Below, piece by piece: positions 13,378 to 14,447 of a DNA stretch of 14,447 nucleotides. Under the pieces are notes generated by a model, which searched no databases, was not told where the DNA came from, and saw only the letters and a list, made by a program, of their open reading frames with translations. Made by a program: the position numbers and the translations under genes. The stretch lies in NCBI GenBank assembly GCA_035307785.1, contig DATGHS010000215.1:1-14447 (forward strand), in the 5' to 3' direction. The stretch is from DATGHS01 sp035307785. GTDB lineage: Bacteria; Planctomycetota; Planctomycetia; Gemmatales; Gemmataceae. Every line of letters starts with the position of its first letter. Within the stretch, counting starts at the first letter, position 1.

Positions 13378-14037
13378 TCAGGAAAAACTGGACTTCACAT
13401 CAGGCTGCATCAGAATGATGATGCACCACAGCCCCACCGCCAGGCCCGGCACACAGCAGCAGTTGAGCGTCAGCATGGAGGCAATGCTCCCGGCCATCGC
13501 CAGTCCATACATTCTGCGGCGCATCATCGCAATTGCGCCCGCGAACATCAACAGGGCAATCGGCAAGAAAATGCCGCCGATAATAGCGCTAGTGGCTCGG
13601 GCAGTATCCATATTTCCTCCGGGCATGCCGGGCATGATCTTTTGCATGTTGGCCAAGGCTTCCTCCATCATCTTCGGGAAGAACAAGGCCGTAATGAGGC
13701 GATAACCGGCGTCAATCAGCACCCCCCCCGACATCAATAGGAGGAAAATGGCGGGGATGGTTATCTTGGTGGTGTTTACCGGGCGATATTCCTCGTCTTC
13801 CCAATCATCATAACCGCGCCGGCGGTAATCCTCGTCTTGCTCTATTGGGGCTGGCGCGACCGGAGCCGGTTGCCGTTCGCGAAAACGCTCATGTTCATTT
13901 GGCGGCGAGCCCGATACCGGCGGCGGCGCGGTGAAGGTGGTCCCGCACTTGGGGCATTCCACGGGCTGAGCCATCAGTTCCTCGGGCACCCGAAGTTTGT
14001 TGTTGCAATTCGGGCAGAAGATTGACGTGGTGGGCAT
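13378..14037 (-). CDS. MJ0042-type single zinc-ribbon membrane protein
   Basis: 219 residues from ATG at 14037, with GAGAGAAG upstream. The frame is open to 14118 but the upstream part is repeat-rich and the MPTT start matches the paralog downstream. The N-terminal zinc ribbon is C8-C11 and C28-C31. Residues 36-90 are Pro- and Asp/Glu/Tyr-rich linker. Hydrophobic stretches at about 92-120, 148-172 and 194-212 suggest membrane helices, with CCC at 193-195. The end GLWCIIILMQPDVKSSF resembles, from memory, a common planctomycete tail in which a hydrophobic helix is followed by PEVKxxF. Function unknown. It and the next gene (12581-13309) are paralogs in tandem and may be cotranscribed. Confidence 0.76.
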   Translation of the reverse strand: MPTTSIFCPNCNNKLRVPEELMAQPVECPKCGTTFTAPPPVSGSPPNEHERFRERQPAPVAPAPIEQDEDYRRRGYDDWEDEEYRPVNTTKITIPAIFLLLMSGGVLIDAGYRLITALFFPKMMEEALANMQKIMPGMPGGNMDTARATSAIIGGIFLPIALLMFAGAIAMMRRRMYGLAMAGSIASMLTLNCCCVPGLAVGLWCIIILMQPDVKSSFS

Positions 14038-14092
14038 GGCTTCTCTCGGTGGGTGTTTGGGTTTAACATAGCGAACGTAAAGCTCGGAGGTC

Positions 14093-14110
14093 AGATAGGA
14101 CGCATAGGAC
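14093..14110. repeat. Two tandem ATAGGAC units, intergenic copy
   Basis: AGATAGGACGCATAGGAC differs by two bases from 6025-6042 inside the DUF1592 gene. It lies in the divergent gap between the zinc-ribbon gene and the epimerase-like gene. Confidence 0.55.
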
Positions 14111-14125
14111 CCAATCAACCGCTAG

Positions 14126-14174
14126 CTTCTGACTTCTGACCTCTGACTTCTGACCTCTGACTTCTGACTTCTGA
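14126..14174 (+). repeat. Seven tandem CTTCTGA-type heptamers
   Basis: Units 14126-14174 are CTTCTGA (five) and CCTCTGA (two) in tandem, then a degenerate eighth unit (TCTCTTA, 14175-14181). They lie in the 185-bp divergent gap 14038-14222, about 50 bases before the epimerase-like start. The period of 7 and lack of unique spacers exclude a CRISPR array. Confidence 0.85.
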
Positions 14175-14222
14175 TCTCTTACAATTCCCTTCGGAACCCT
14201 TCCTTTTTCCAGCGAGGCACCT

Positions 14223-14447
14223 GTGCGGACACTCATCACCGGCGGGGCAGGATTTATTGGCTCGCATCTCTGCGAACGCTTCCTGGCCGAAGGCCATGAG
14301 GTGGTGTGCGTGGATAATCTCATTACCGGCAGCCTATCGAACATCGAGCGGTTGCGGCAAAATCCGCGCTTTCAGTTTGTGGAGCACAATGTCTCGGTGC
14401 CCATGGACGTTGAGGGGCCGGTGGATAACGTGCTGCACTTCGCCAGC
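14223..14447 (+). CDS. NDP-sugar epimerase / UDP-glucuronate decarboxylase-like (C-terminus cut by window edge)
   Basis: 75 codons from GTG at 14223 to the window edge, no stop. GAGG at 14214-14217 with a 5-base spacer supports the start. The sequence begins RTLITGGAGFIGSHL, the NAD-binding GxxGxxG motif of short-chain dehydrogenases; VDNLITGS (34-41) and NVLHFAS follow in the usual places. The HNVSVPMD and VDNVLHFAS segments resemble UDP-glucuronate decarboxylases (UXS), which make UDP-xylose from UDP-glucuronate, but dTDP-glucose dehydratase or another epimerase cannot be excluded without the catalytic YxxxK, which lies outside the window. Role is probably cell-surface sugar synthesis in the cytosol. 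The heptamer tract just upstream may be its leader region. Confidence 0.85.
   Translation, partial: MRTLITGGAGFIGSHLCERFLAEGHEVVCVDNLITGSLSNIERLRQNPRFQFVEHNVSVPMDVEGPVDNVLHFAS

Noticed and set aside
14126..14174. CRISPR-like array
   Set aside because: The units are 7 bases, contiguous and without spacers.

Overview
The window looks like a chromosomal segment of a planctomycete (phylum Planctomycetota). The evidence is the set of gene families rather than any marker gene: an exported DUF1501 / DUF1592 / DUF1552 set, a planctomycete-type cytochrome c domain, two TIGR03067-type small secreted proteins, two MJ0042-type zinc-ribbon membrane proteins with MPTT starts, high G+C, and many short dispersed palindromes between (and even inside) genes. 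No rRNA, tRNA, CRISPR array or transposase was seen. No gene-free stretch exceeds 300 bases; the longest are 9939-10213 and 8428-8680.

Positions 1-8427 (minus strand) hold an exported redox/hydrolase block, in transcription order: a DUF1501 TAT-exported protein (8427-7009), a large membrane-anchored cytochrome c/DUF1587-1595-1592-1588-1585 protein (6918-3961), a stand-alone nucleotidyltransferase-fold protein (3955-3188), a TAT-exported DUF1552 protein (3160-1853), and a redoxin + cytochrome c + copper monooxygenase-like fusion (1734 to beyond the left edge). The last gene is cut by the window but is clearly real, with all expected copper ligands. A 20-bp-arm hairpin separates DUF1501 from the rest, so the downstream genes may form their own unit. 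The cytosolic-looking nucleotidyltransferase between two exported-protein genes is the odd member.

Positions 8681-10000: a small RRM RNA-binding protein (+) ends at a clear intrinsic terminator and faces two tandem TIGR03067 genes on the minus strand. Positions 10214-12444 (+): dprA (DNA uptake/recombination) and cysK (cysteine synthase), ending at a perfect 34-bp-arm inverted repeat. Positions 12581-14037 (-): two tandem paralogous zinc-ribbon membrane proteins. At 14223 (+) begins an NDP-sugar epimerase/UDP-glucuronate decarboxylase-like gene cut by the right edge.

The most distinctive signal beyond the genes is the density of short repeat families: at least seven different palindromic or tandem elements lie in 14 kb. 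Two of them appear to lie in frame inside the DUF1592 gene, and one heptamer repeat occurs in two tracts, each reading toward the start of the gene next to it.
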